Assembly (NCBI GenBank): GCA_020635075.1
Contig: JACKAM010000001.1
Span: 496,001-560,000 of the forward strand
Source of the DNA: Pseudobdellovibrionaceae bacterium
Lineage (GTDB): Bacteria > Bdellovibrionota > Bdellovibrionia > Bdellovibrionales > UBA1609
Length of the DNA: 64,000 nucleotides
Reading direction: 5' to 3'
The notes below the pieces were generated by a model that was not told the origin of the DNA, did not search any database, and worked only from the letters and a program-made list of their open reading frames with translations. Positions 26,535 through 35,562 of the stretch are shown here, piece after piece. The position numbers were made by a program, and so were the translations under genes. Each line of letters begins with the position of its first letter. The stretch's first letter is position 1.

Positions 26535-26617
26535 TCCAAGGGTTTTCACCCGAGGAGGGGAAAAGGTCAAGGACTCCGGCCTTTCCTCTTTCTTCCTTTT
26601 GCACTATATTGCCGCGC

Positions 26618-27670
26618 ATGAATTCTGATGTTCGTCCGCTGCCCCTGGAGGGCAGCGCCCATTTTCCCGTGGTCCTGGCTCCTATGGTGGGTTTGTCCCA
26701 CATCGGTCTGAGGCTCTTGGTCAGGCACTACTGGCCGCAAGATGGGAAAGCTTTTTTCCCCACCGAAATGCTCAACAGCCGTCGCCTGCCCAATGAAAAG
26801 GTGGGGGCCACTCCCGAGACCTTTCGTTCCGACGAAGAAGTCGATCTTTGCCCTCAGATTTTAGGAAACGAACCAGGCCCTATTGCCAAATCGATTGAAG
26901 TGCTTGAGGACTGGGGAGCCGTGGCCGTCGATATCAACATGGGTTGCCCCGTCCAAAAGGCCCTGCGCCACAACTATGGAGTGGCCTTGATGGGTGATGT
27001 GGACTACGCGGGTCGGGTCACGGAAATGGCCACCAAAGTGGCTCGGGTTCCGGTGAGTGTGAAACTTAGAGCTGGACACCAGAATGATTTGGAATTCCTA
27101 GCCAAGTTTGTTCAACGCCTGGAAGAAGCTGGGGCAGCCTGGTTGACCATGCACCCGCGAACGGCTGAACAAAAACGGCGAGGACAGGCCGATTGGAGCC
27201 AGATCAAATTTGTCCGCGATCAGGTGAAGGTTCCGGTGATCGGCAATGGTGATGTGCAAACAGCAGGTGATGTTCAGAGGATGCTCACAGAAACCACCTG
27301 TGACGCCGTGATGGTGGGAAGGGCTTTGACTGCTCGCCCGTGGCTGGTTTGGCAAGTCGGAGAGGACTTGGGTTTTGATCCGCCGGCGGCAATGGTTGGC
27401 CGCCGAGCGCCCCGCACTCCACTGGAAGAGGGGCGGGAAATGGGTGAAGCCCTTAAGCTCCTCACACAAATCATGGCCGAGTACTTCCCGGAAAACTTGG
27501 GGATACGAAAACTGATGTTTTACATTCGCACCTGCAACCCTTGGTTGGTCTTTGGTCAACACTTGTTTGCCCTTTGCAGTCGCGCAAAGACCTACCCCCA
27601 GTTTCTTGAGGCCATCGATATCTTCTTTTCTCAGGAGCAGGCGATGATGGAGAAAACCGATCTAAGATAG
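26618..27670 (+). CDS. tRNA-dihydrouridine synthase (DusB-like branch)
   Basis: 350 residues from ATG 26618; the frame is open upstream but runs into the purK promoter region. LAPMVGLSHIGLR binds FMN, VDINMGCPVQKALRHNYGVALM carries the catalytic Cys, and LTMHPRTAEQKRRGQADW with VIGNGDVQTAGD completes the TIM-barrel site. It reduces specific uridines in tRNA D-loops with NADPH. The C-terminal helical domain is present. A second Dus gene lies 3 kb away (30628), so the pair probably divide target positions. Confidence 0.9.
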   Translation: MNSDVRPLPLEGSAHFPVVLAPMVGLSHIGLRLLVRHYWPQDGKAFFPTEMLNSRRLPNEKVGATPETFRSDEEVDLCPQILGNEPGPIAKSIEVLEDWGAVAVDINMGCPVQKALRHNYGVALMGDVDYAGRVTEMATKVARVPVSVKLRAGHQNDLEFLAKFVQRLEEAGAAWLTMHPRTAEQKRRGQADWSQIKFVRDQVKVPVIGNGDVQTAGDVQRMLTETTCDAVMVGRALTARPWLVWQVGEDLGFDPPAAMVGRRAPRTPLEEGREMGEALKLLTQIMAEYFPENLGIRKLMFYIRTCNPWLVFGQHLFALCSRAKTYPQFLEAIDIFFSQEQAMMEKTDLR

Positions 27671-27673
27671 ACT

Positions 27674-27928
27674 TTAGGCGTTGAGCTTGGCATCGAGTTG
27701 GTCGGCATCTTCCAGAGCCGCAAGGTCCGAGTAACCACCAATAAACTCCTCACCAATAAAAATCTGCGGGATGGTTTTGAATCCAGTACGGGCACGTAAA
27801 GCCTGAAGTTCGTCGTCCTTGCCGTCCAAGTTGATTTCTTCGAAAGTCACACCCTTGTCATTGAGTAAATTCTTAGCTCTTACGCAATAGGGACATACGG
27901 TCCAAGTGTAAATGGTTACTTTAGCCAT
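27674..27928 (-). CDS. Glutaredoxin (GrxC-like)
   Basis: 84 residues from ATG 27928, with an AAAGGAGC ribosome site; the open frame to 27985 adds residues unlike the family. VTIYTWTVCPYCVRAKNLL holds the dithiol CPYC active site, and FKTIPQIFIGEEFIGGYSDL the cis-Pro and glutathione-binding loop. It reduces protein disulfides or de-glutathionylates. Convergent with the dihydrouridine synthase. Confidence 0.93.
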   Translation of the reverse strand: MAKVTIYTWTVCPYCVRAKNLLNDKGVTFEEINLDGKDDELQALRARTGFKTIPQIFIGEEFIGGYSDLAALEDADQLDAKLNA

Positions 27929-27989
27929 GGTAAACGGCTCCTTTATTATTGACTGTCTTTTAGCAATGTTGGCAGGAGGGTTCAAGTCC

Positions 27990-29822
27990 TTAGACCAAAA
28001 TGGTCATGACGTTACATTCCAGCTCTTGGGAAATATTGTCCGCCAACTCTCGGCTATTCTTCGGATCTCGTCCCGTGCCAAAGATTAGACTTTGGAAATT
28101 AACCATCTTTTTAAGGGTCTGAAGGCCTTCGGTGAAACTTCCGGGCAAGATTTTAACTGTCAAAACGATATCTTCATTGGCAAAGATGGGGGTTACCTGT
28201 TGGGAGACCACCCGCTGTAGAAGCTGAAAAAAGAAGCCTTCCGGGTCCTTTCCTTCTTCTGCATGAAAGATAAAGAGTTCGAACGGTCCTGATTTCTTTT
28301 TGAGAATGTCCTGAATGGCCCGTGTGATCAGTCGCCGGGCGCCCGTACCACCCGTGCACAACACAAACTTGGGAAGATCATTGGGGAGGTCGGTGTCCTC
28401 ACGAAATTTGCCAAGGCCAAGGCGGAGATCAGATCGGGTTTCTAACCGTCGCTCCAAAACCCCCCATCGGAAGTAGGCCATTGCCAACAGGGTTCCTGTT
28501 AAAAGTACAGTCAACAGCAACAGGCTTCTTTCATTGGCGTGAAGCACGAGGATGGCTCCCGCTATAGCCAGAACAACCCCCGAAAAGAGAGGCCCAACGG
28601 GAATTGAGCGACTGTGAACATGAAGAACAATCTTAGATAAAAAGTCTTGAGGGGTGTCCCTGCGCATGGGGCGGTTGCGCATCAGGACGACGCCAATGCA
28701 AAAACTCACCATCACACCGAGGAAGGAAATTTCATAAACTTTTGCGACGATGTCCACTTCACCAGCGACCAGGGCCGACATCATCATGGAGACCACCATA
28801 AAGGGCAGGGCAATCGCCGGATAACCTTGAATGGTGGGAAATTTATGCGCCAACCGATAGAGCAAGACCTCTGGCAGATTTCCCTGTTTAGCCATTGTCG
28901 TGGCAAGACCAATAAAGCCCACGAATGCGGTGTTGGTGGCCGCAAACAGAGTCAGAGTGGCATCTATGACAACGATGGCGAGGAAAACCCGGCCACCCAG
29001 GTGGTCGGCTAAGCCAGATAGCAAGTAATTCAAATCGCTATTGACCTGTTCGGGAGTGAGCAGCAGGAGACAAAAGAAGGAGATAAAAGGAGCCGTGAGA
29101 GACACCAAGACCACCACCGCCCGATAGAGGTAGCGCACGGTCTTCATCGCAGGCGCTTCAAGCTCTTCAACAATCTGTGCAGCAGATTCAAAACCAGTAA
29201 TACCCAAAAAGGCGGCGGCGAATCCATACATCACCATTGGAAAAGTGATTTCCTTGGTCGGATGAATCATCTTGAATTTGGCAAAATCAATCAACGACCA
29301 ATTGAAGACGGTGTAACCCAAACTCCACACCACCATGATCAGCAAAAGTGCAAAGTGAAAGATGGCCACGAGAGTGACAAGTTTAGCTGGTTCTTTGATG
29401 CCCCTGGTGTTGAGCAGACCAAACAAGATCAGAGGAATAAAGGACAGCAAGACAACTGTTGAGCTGGAAAAGCCACCAAAGAGTGAGGAGAGATAAAAAC
29501 CTCCCGACAAAGCACTGACGGCAGCCGTTGCCAGGTAGGAGACAAAGGTGAGGGCTCCGGCCAAGACCGCTGCTCTTCGGCCCATGCTCCGCAAAATCAT
29601 AGAATAAGCACCACCATTGTAGGGACTCATGGCCAAACCCTCTTCATAGGTGCGCTTAAACAGCCACATCATCAGGCAGCAGATGAGGACAAAAATGGGA
29701 GCCAGATAGCCCACGATGGGGTAGAGAATTCCCGTTCCATAAAAAACTGAGGTGCCGATATCGGCACCAACAATTCCGGCGCCGATGATCCAGGGTAGTC
29801 CCGCTTTTCCGTTGGCAGACAA
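27990..29822 (-). CDS. APC-superfamily transporter with C-terminal USP-like domain
   Basis: 610 residues. About twelve hydrophobic segments fill residues 8-450, starting with the APC-type unwound helix GAGIVGADIGTSVFYGTG and continuing with YNGGAYSMILRS. ITGFESAAQIVEELEAP is a conserved gating region. The last 150 residues (FVLCTGGTGARRLITRAI..VMTILV) look like a universal-stress or nucleotide-binding domain that may regulate transport. It probably moves amino acids or cations, but the substrate is unclear. It is preceded by a 156-bp divergent promoter region shared with the methyltransferase. Confidence 0.8.
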   Translation of the reverse strand: MSANGKAGLPWIIGAGIVGADIGTSVFYGTGILYPIVGYLAPIFVLICCLMMWLFKRTYEEGLAMSPYNGGAYSMILRSMGRRAAVLAGALTFVSYLATAAVSALSGGFYLSSLFGGFSSSTVVLLSFIPLILFGLLNTRGIKEPAKLVTLVAIFHFALLLIMVVWSLGYTVFNWSLIDFAKFKMIHPTKEITFPMVMYGFAAAFLGITGFESAAQIVEELEAPAMKTVRYLYRAVVVLVSLTAPFISFFCLLLLTPEQVNSDLNYLLSGLADHLGGRVFLAIVVIDATLTLFAATNTAFVGFIGLATTMAKQGNLPEVLLYRLAHKFPTIQGYPAIALPFMVVSMMMSALVAGEVDIVAKVYEISFLGVMVSFCIGVVLMRNRPMRRDTPQDFLSKIVLHVHSRSIPVGPLFSGVVLAIAGAILVLHANERSLLLLTVLLTGTLLAMAYFRWGVLERRLETRSDLRLGLGKFREDTDLPNDLPKFVLCTGGTGARRLITRAIQDILKKKSGPFELFIFHAEEGKDPEGFFFQLLQRVVSQQVTPIFANEDIVLTVKILPGSFTEGLQTLKKMVNFQSLIFGTGRDPKNSRELADNISQELECNVMTILV

Positions 29823-29978
29823 GGTGCTCTCCTGCTGTTGGACTCAATGAAAGTGCTTGTATTATCGAAACTGATGGCTCATTTTTCAAGGATTCTTCAG
29901 GGAGTCAAGGAGAGTCATGAGGCCTAAGTCTGGTCATGAATTTAATACGCCCGCGGCGCGGCAAATGAGAGGGCCTGG

Positions 29979-30653
29979 GTGGTGAGTTGTCCAATGTGTT
30001 CCGGGCTGCGATTGGTTGGGGGTGATTGGCCCAAGTCCCCCTCTCAGGTCCGGCCTTATTGTTACATTGAAAACACCAAACGGCACTATTGGTGGTGTCC
30101 TGATTGTGACCTGGTCTTTCTCGATCCTCAACAAAGACCTGACCCTGGTAGTGAAAGAGAACGCTATCTCAGTCACAACAACGACCCGGGTGATCCTCGC
30201 TACGAAAAGTACTTGTCGCTAGTGGTTCAGCCCATCATTGATGAAAAGGCTGAGAATTCAGAGCCCGTGCTTGTTCTTGATTATGGCTGTGGCCCAACAA
30301 CGGGAATTGAAACGCTATGGAGCGGCCACGATCTATCAGTGGAAAGCTATGATCCTTTTTTCTACCCGAATCTTCCCTTAGAGCCCAAGCATCGCTTTGA
30401 CTATGTGATCAGCTGTGAGTCCGCCGAACACTTTTACGAGCCTCACCAGGACTGGTACAAAATCTCCCAACTCCTCAAGCCCGATGGCAAGGTCATCTTG
30501 CGCACGGGTTGGCGCCCCCCTACGATGGAAGAGTTTAAAAAGTGGGGATACCACCACGACCCCACTCACGTGTGTTTTTATTCCGCTAAGACGGTCGAGT
30601 GGCTTCGGCAAAATTTCAAAATAGAGATCAGGACAGTTGGTCTGTGGAATTAG
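29979..30653 (+). CDS. Class I SAM-dependent methyltransferase with N-terminal zinc ribbon
   Basis: 224 residues from GTG 29979 (GTG 29982 also possible). CPMCSG and WWCPDCDLVFLDP near residues 4-50 form a zinc ribbon, as in Methyltransf_23-type proteins. VLVLDYGCGPTTG is the SAM motif I, DYVISCESAEHFYEP motif IV, and LKPDGKVILRTGW motif VI. The target is unknown; similar proteins modify sugars, lipids or small metabolites. Its last 26 bp overlap the convergent Dus gene. Confidence 0.8.
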   Translation: MVSCPMCSGLRLVGGDWPKSPSQVRPYCYIENTKRHYWWCPDCDLVFLDPQQRPDPGSERERYLSHNNDPGDPRYEKYLSLVVQPIIDEKAENSEPVLVLDYGCGPTTGIETLWSGHDLSVESYDPFFYPNLPLEPKHRFDYVISCESAEHFYEPHQDWYKISQLLKPDGKVILRTGWRPPTMEEFKKWGYHHDPTHVCFYSAKTVEWLRQNFKIEIRTVGLWN

Positions 30654-31593
30654 CAAGTAGGATTTGGCGAAAATCCTCTAAGGAGTTCACACGTTTTGCT
30701 CTCTCAAATACACTCTGAGCACTGGAGTACTGACGAGCCAGCTGGCGCAGCCATTGTTTCCCGCGATTAAGGGCAAAGCCCGAGTGTCGGCCTCTTGAAC
30801 AGCGGTCAAGAAAAGGAATAAGCAGGCGGTCTTGAATATCAGACCAGTGGAGAGGGGTATAGGGTTCATTAAATAAATGGGCTTTGAGAACTCGGGCCAA
30901 ATCCGGAAAGGCAATCAAAGGACGCCCCAAGGCCACATCCGGACAACCAGAGGCTCTCACACACAAATCGTAGTCCTTTGCGTTCCAAATATCTCCGTTG
31001 GCCACCACCGGTACCTGAACGGCTTCGCGCATCAGCCCGATGTATTCCCAATGAGCGGGAGGTTGATAACCCTCAGCCCGGGTGCGGGCGTGAATGGTGA
31101 GGCGGGATGCTTCGGCTTGGTCCACGGCCTGAGCAATCTCGATTGCCAAGGTTTTGTCGGCAAAACCAAGTCTGACTTTCGCCGTCACCGGACACTCAGG
31201 AGGTACCGCCTGGCGAACCGCAAAAACCACGTCGAAGAGGCGATGAGGGTTTTTAAGAAGAGTGGCGCCCCCATCGTGGCGATTCACTGTCTTTGCTGGA
31301 CAGCCAAAGTTCAAATCAATTCCCGGTGCGCCCAACTCATAGGCGCGAAGGGCGTTGACCGCCAGCCATTCCGGTTTTCCGCCCAACAGCTGCACATAGA
31401 CGGGCACCCCGGAAGGGGTCTTTCCTCCTGAGAGAAGTTCAGGGCAGTACTTGTGAAAGACGTGATCGGGAATCTCCCGGTCGGTGACGCGTACAAATTC
31501 CGTGGTGCATTGGTCGATGCCGCCCACCGAAGTGAGCAGATCACGCATAATGGCGTCCACCACGCCTTCCATTGGGGCCAGAGCAACAAACAT
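30628..31593 (-). CDS. dusC: tRNA-dihydrouridine synthase (DusC-like)
   Basis: 321 residues. LAPMEGVVDAIMRDLL, IDLNFGCPAKTVNRHDGGAT with LLKNP, and LTIHARTRAEGYQPPAHW match the DusC branch, in which GCPAKTVN and GGATLL are diagnostic. VANGDIWNAKDY precedes the flavin phosphate loop. E. coli DusC reduces U16; the same position is a reasonable guess here. It is 8 bp downstream of the EVE protein gene, so the two are probably co-transcribed. Confidence 0.88.
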   Translation of the reverse strand: MFVALAPMEGVVDAIMRDLLTSVGGIDQCTTEFVRVTDREIPDHVFHKYCPELLSGGKTPSGVPVYVQLLGGKPEWLAVNALRAYELGAPGIDLNFGCPAKTVNRHDGGATLLKNPHRLFDVVFAVRQAVPPECPVTAKVRLGFADKTLAIEIAQAVDQAEASRLTIHARTRAEGYQPPAHWEYIGLMREAVQVPVVANGDIWNAKDYDLCVRASGCPDVALGRPLIAFPDLARVLKAHLFNEPYTPLHWSDIQDRLLIPFLDRCSRGRHSGFALNRGKQWLRQLARQYSSAQSVFERAKRVNSLEDFRQILLANSTDQLS

Positions 31594-31601
31594 GTGCGCG
31601 C

Positions 31602-32072
31602 CTAATCGTGACTCTGGGCCCAGTCGACGACGGCTTTGAACTCACCGGGGGTGACCGGTTGAATGGAGAGCCTCATGCCCTTTTTGATGACCATCATGTT
31701 CTTAAGCGGCTTCATTTTCTTCATTTCATCGAGGCCCAAGATCCCCGCAAAGGCGGCGCGAAACTTCACCTCGACACAGTACCAGATGGGGTTTTCTTTG
31801 CTCGCCTTAGGATCAAAGTACTTGGAGTTTTTGTCGAGTGCCGTTGGGTCAGGAATAGCGGCTGCCGAGACCACGGCCGTTCCGGCCACACCAGGAGGCT
31901 TGGCGTTGGAGTGATAAAAAAGAATTTCATCACCAACCTTCATGTCCTTCATCATAAAGTTGCGGGCTTGGTAATTGCGCACCCCATCCCAGAGGGAGGT
32001 CTTTTTCTGTTTTAGGTCAGCAATTGAAAACACATCCGGCTCGGACTTCATCAGCCAGTACCGCTTTGCCAT
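31602..32072 (-). CDS. EVE domain protein
   Basis: 156 residues covering one EVE/PUA-like domain. WLMKSEPDVFSIADL, LWDGVRNYQARNFM and VGDEILFYHSN are the family hallmarks (thymocyte nuclear protein 1 and bacterial homologues). EVE domains bind modified bases in RNA or DNA. Upstream of dusC in one operon, so an RNA-modification link is plausible. The function of most bacterial stand-alone EVE proteins is unknown. Confidence 0.9.
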   Translation of the reverse strand: MAKRYWLMKSEPDVFSIADLKQKKTSLWDGVRNYQARNFMMKDMKVGDEILFYHSNAKPPGVAGTAVVSAAAIPDPTALDKNSKYFDPKASKENPIWYCVEVKFRAAFAGILGLDEMKKMKPLKNMMVIKKGMRLSIQPVTPGEFKAVVDWAQSHD

Positions 32073-32230
32073 GGGGTCACCTCCAAAGCCCCCAATCTGC
32101 CGCCCCCTTGGGGTTGTGTCCAGCGCTTTTTTGGGCGCTGCGCTAGTGCGAAAAAGGGGCTGATTTCCATGGGTAATAGGATTACTTTCCCAAATCTACA
32201 AACAACAAGTGCCCGAGAAGGAGGTCCCAG

Positions 32231-33619
32231 GTGGAATTCCGTGTGGAAAAAGACAGCATTGGCGAGATCAAGGTGCCCTCAGATCGGTTGTGGGGAGCCC
32301 AAACCCAAAGGAGTCTTCAGAACTTCAAAATTGGCGGTGATCGGTTCCCACGGGAGATGATTCGTGCCTTGGGCGTTCTTAAAAAATCGGCCGCGCGGGC
32401 CAATCAGGAGCTGGGACTCCTGGATAAAAACAAGGCCGAGTTCATCATCAAGGCGGCTGACGAAGTGATCTCTGGGGAATTGGATGAGCACTTTCCTTTG
32501 GTTGTTTGGCAGACGGGGAGTGGAACCCAAACCAACATGAATAGCAACGAAGTGATAGCCAACCGGGCAATTCAACTCAAGGGCGGCACATTGGGGGGGA
32601 AAGAGATCCACCCAAACGATGACGTGAACAAGGCCCAGTCCTCTAACGACACCTTCCCGACGGCCATGCACATTGCCGTAGGAGAGCAGGTGAAAAACCG
32701 CCTGTTGCCAATGATGAAGAAGCTCAGGGATGCCACTGAGTCCAAGCGCAAAGAATTTCAGGATATCGTCAAGATTGGTCGCACCCACTTGATGGACGCC
32801 ACGCCTTTGACTTTGGGTCAGGAGTTCTCAGCTTACGTCACTCAACTTGATTTTGGCATGGAGAGAGTGGAAGAAGCTCTGCAAAAGGTTTACCTTTTGG
32901 CCCTGGGTGGGACCGCCGTGGGGACGGGTTTGAACACCCACCCAGATTTTGCCTATAAGGCAGCAGGCTTTATTGCTGAAGAAACTGGTTTGGCTTTTAA
33001 ATCGGCACCCAATAAATTCGAAGCCTTGGCTGCCCATGATGCCTTGGTCCAAATGAGTGGATCCCTCAAGACTGTGGCCTGCAGTCTGATGAAAATGGCC
33101 AATGACGTCCGCCTTTTGGGAAGTGGTCCTCGCTGCGGCATAGGTGAGCTCATTCTGCCCGCCAATGAGCCTGGTAGCTCGATCATGCCTGGCAAAGTGA
33201 ATCCCACCCAATGCGAAGCCATGACGATGGTTTGCGCCCAGGTCATAGGTAACGACATGGCCGTGGCCGTCGGCGGTTGCACGGGCCATTTTGAACTGAA
33301 TGTCTTTAAGCCGGTGATGGTGTTTAACGTCCTCAATTCGGTGCGCCTGATTGCCGATGCCTGTGAGAGTTTCACTGATAACTGCATGGTGGGTATTGAG
33401 GCCAACCGCGCCCAGGTGAAGAAGCATCTGGAGAACTCTCTGATGTTGGTGACGGCCTTGAATCCTCACATTGGCTATGACAACGCGGCCAAGATTGCCA
33501 AAACGGCCTACGAGAACAACTCCACCTTGAGGGAAGAGGCCATTCGTTTGGGTCTTTTGGACGGCGACAAGTTTGATCAGGTGGTGTGTCCGGAAGATAT
33601 GATTGGTCCCAAAAAATGA
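32231..33619 (+). CDS. fumC: Fumarate hydratase class II
   Basis: 462 residues from GTG 32231, with an AGAAGGAGG ribosome site 8 bases upstream. QTGSGTQTNMNSNEV, HPNDDVNKAQSSNDTFPTA, IGRTHLMDATPLTLGQE and the mobile SS loop GSSIMPGKVNPTQCE are all intact. It interconverts fumarate and malate in the TCA cycle without an iron-sulfur cluster. The stop overlaps the start of the LOG gene by 4 bp. Confidence 0.97.
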   Translation: MEFRVEKDSIGEIKVPSDRLWGAQTQRSLQNFKIGGDRFPREMIRALGVLKKSAARANQELGLLDKNKAEFIIKAADEVISGELDEHFPLVVWQTGSGTQTNMNSNEVIANRAIQLKGGTLGGKEIHPNDDVNKAQSSNDTFPTAMHIAVGEQVKNRLLPMMKKLRDATESKRKEFQDIVKIGRTHLMDATPLTLGQEFSAYVTQLDFGMERVEEALQKVYLLALGGTAVGTGLNTHPDFAYKAAGFIAEETGLAFKSAPNKFEALAAHDALVQMSGSLKTVACSLMKMANDVRLLGSGPRCGIGELILPANEPGSSIMPGKVNPTQCEAMTMVCAQVIGNDMAVAVGGCTGHFELNVFKPVMVFNVLNSVRLIADACESFTDNCMVGIEANRAQVKKHLENSLMLVTALNPHIGYDNAAKIAKTAYENNSTLREEAIRLGLLDGDKFDQVVCPEDMIGPKK

Positions 33620-34182
33620 GTGGCAGCGTTTGCGTCTTCTGCTCGGCCAGTGACCACGTGTCGCCCTTTTTCTTTTCCGAAATAGAGATATTGGGGCGAC
33701 TATTGGCGGAGGCTGGCCTTGAAGTTTGGTATGGAGGTGCGTCCGTCGGCCTCATGGGCCGCTTGGCTGACAGCGTGATTAAACATGGGGGAGTGGTCAA
33801 AGGGATAATGCCTCGGGCTTTTGAAGACCAAGAAATCATTCATCAGGGGCTGGCCGAACTCATTCACGTGGATACTTTGGTGGAGAGAAAGGAAGCCATG
33901 CTGGCTAAGGCCGACGCCTTTCTGGCCTTTCCCGGGGGAGTGGGTACTTTGGATGAGTTGATGGAAGTGATGGCCCACCGGCAGCTGGGGTTGACCCAAA
34001 AGCCCCTTATAATTTTGAATATTTTGGATTTCTGGAGGGGATTCCTTGATTCTCTGGTGGAAATGCAGCAGCAACGAATGATCAGCATGGGCCTGGATGA
34101 GTTGTTCGATGTGGTCGAGCAGCCTCAGGAAGCCCTGACGCTTCTTCATAAATACCGCATTGTCGGCAACACTCCGGGGTAA
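33616..34182 (+). CDS. LOG family protein (TIGR00730)
   Basis: 188 residues from the ATG that overlaps the fumC stop. VWYGGASVGLMG, MPRAFEDQEI and FPGGVGTLDELMEVMAHRQLG give the PGGxGTxxE motif of cytokinin-activating nucleoside-5'-monophosphate phosphoribohydrolases. In bacteria outside plant associations the family probably clears odd nucleotide monophosphates. Coupling to fumC may be only a matter of transcription. Confidence 0.92.
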   Translation: MSGSVCVFCSASDHVSPFFFSEIEILGRLLAEAGLEVWYGGASVGLMGRLADSVIKHGGVVKGIMPRAFEDQEIIHQGLAELIHVDTLVERKEAMLAKADAFLAFPGGVGTLDELMEVMAHRQLGLTQKPLIILNILDFWRGFLDSLVEMQQQRMISMGLDELFDVVEQPQEALTLLHKYRIVGNTPG

Positions 34183-34196
34183 AAGAGGGTTTCTGA

Positions 34197-35072
34197 ATGG
34201 CTACGGAATTGGAAAACAACGCCCGTCTTTCCTGGATGTACAAGGATGATATTCGTCCTTATGTTTTCGTTCGCGAGGAAAACCGTATCAAGAATCCGGG
34301 ATCTGTCCTCAATGTGGATTGGTTTCCTCCGGGCAAACTTCTTTATCTAAATCCTTTGCATATGAGTTCCCGTGGATTTGGGGATCAGATCATGAAAATG
34401 GAGACCATGGCCTTTGGCCCCAGTGGCATGCCCATGCCCCGGTGGGTGTTTTACGACTGTGCTGTGATGCCCGGATTTGTGGCTGGCTTCGCTCACCGGA
34501 CATCCACCTTGCCGGAAGAGATCAAAACCATACTCACTGTGGACCCTAGCAATGAATGGACCCCTATTTCATTGTTCATCATCATTCCCAGCATGGGAGA
34601 AGGGGAGTGGGTGGCGCACAATCTATCGTCCATTAATGCCCTGATTCCCAAGGAGCACCGGTTCTATGGTTTGGGGTTTCTGACCAAGGCCTTTGGTATG
34701 TGGCAGGCGAATATTGAAAGCTGCTGTGGGATGACTCAATGGCAAAGTCCAGCAGTTCGGCTTCACAGCCACTACGGGCCCTTTGAGATTTTGACGTCCT
34801 ACACTCCTTTGCACTCCTATGCCCGCACCTTGACTTACCGCCTGAAGACCAATACCGAATATTGGCGGGAGTTTTTTGGTCTGGCTCAAGTGGAAAACGA
34901 CTTCAACCAGCGATTTCAGGCTACCGGATTTGAAGTCGATCCCAAGCAGGACTCCAGTCTGAAGGACCTTCAGTCCAGGATTGAAGAGGGAGAGGGGCCG
35001 TTCTTCCTCAGCGCGACTGAAGTCCGCAAGAAGCCCCTTGATGCGGCTCTCACTCTTTATACACCACGCTAA
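34197..35072 (+). CDS. Conserved-looking protein of unknown function
   Basis: 291 residues that I do not recognise. There is no signal peptide or membrane segment. The central half is rich in aromatics and conserved-looking blocks (PPGKLLYLNPLHMSSRGFGD, MPRWVFYDCAVMPGFVAGFA, YGLGFLTKAFGMWQANIESC). The C-terminus is charged. Codon use and an AGAGGG ribosome site support a real gene. It follows the LOG gene by 14 bp and precedes a zinc-ribbon protein, but no function follows from this. Confidence 0.65.
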   Translation: MATELENNARLSWMYKDDIRPYVFVREENRIKNPGSVLNVDWFPPGKLLYLNPLHMSSRGFGDQIMKMETMAFGPSGMPMPRWVFYDCAVMPGFVAGFAHRTSTLPEEIKTILTVDPSNEWTPISLFIIIPSMGEGEWVAHNLSSINALIPKEHRFYGLGFLTKAFGMWQANIESCCGMTQWQSPAVRLHSHYGPFEILTSYTPLHSYARTLTYRLKTNTEYWREFFGLAQVENDFNQRFQATGFEVDPKQDSSLKDLQSRIEEGEGPFFLSATEVRKKPLDAALTLYTPR

Positions 35073-35129
35073 AAGTCAGAAGCTTGAATGGTCCCTTTAC
35101 CCGCGGAGCTTTCTTAGAGACAATAGGTT

Positions 35130-35546
35130 ATGGATGAAATCAAAGAATTGCCCGCAGTGGCCCAACGAATTTGTTTAGACTGCAAAAAGTGTGAGTGTGA
35201 ACGGTTTTTCACCGTTATCGCCCACACCACAAAAACTTCAGCAAAAGTAGAGTGCGAAGTTTGTAAGTCAAAAAAGACCTACAAGCTTCCATCCAAAAAG
35301 AAAACGGGTAAAAAGAAAACCACCCGTCGTTCTGCTGCTGATAAACACTCCGAGAAGTGGACAGAACTTCGGGATCAGTTTGGGAATGGCGATGTGGTTC
35401 CCTACAAAATGACCCAGGAGTTTGCTGTTAACACAGCTATTCAGCATCCTAAGTTTGGTCTGGGGATTGTGACCGAAGCTTCTGGTCATGCCATCCAGGT
35501 GACCTTCGAGGATGTGGATCGCGCCTTGGTTCACAATCGAACCTGA
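35130..35546 (+). CDS. Zinc-ribbon protein with Lys-rich linker and Tudor-like C-terminus
   Basis: 138 residues. CLDCKKCECERFFTV and ECEVCKSKKTY supply Cys pairs for a zinc ribbon at about residues 16-50. A Lys/Thr-rich linker follows (about 55-70). The last 45 residues (IQHPKFGLGIVTEASGHAIQVTFEDVDRAL) resemble the small beta-barrel found at the C-terminus of UvrD/PcrA and in CarD-like proteins. The layout suggests a nucleic-acid or RNA-polymerase-binding adaptor. It starts 57 bp after the unknown gene and 16 bp before the EEP hydrolase. Confidence 0.7.
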   Translation: MDEIKELPAVAQRICLDCKKCECERFFTVIAHTTKTSAKVECEVCKSKKTYKLPSKKKTGKKKTTRRSAADKHSEKWTELRDQFGNGDVVPYKMTQEFAVNTAIQHPKFGLGIVTEASGHAIQVTFEDVDRALVHNRT

Positions 35547-35562
35547 TAACTAAAGAGAGGTA

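Noticed and set aside
32828..33469. 213-residue open frame antisense to fumC
   Set aside because: Same cause: mirror of a conserved coding sequence, no ribosome site or family.
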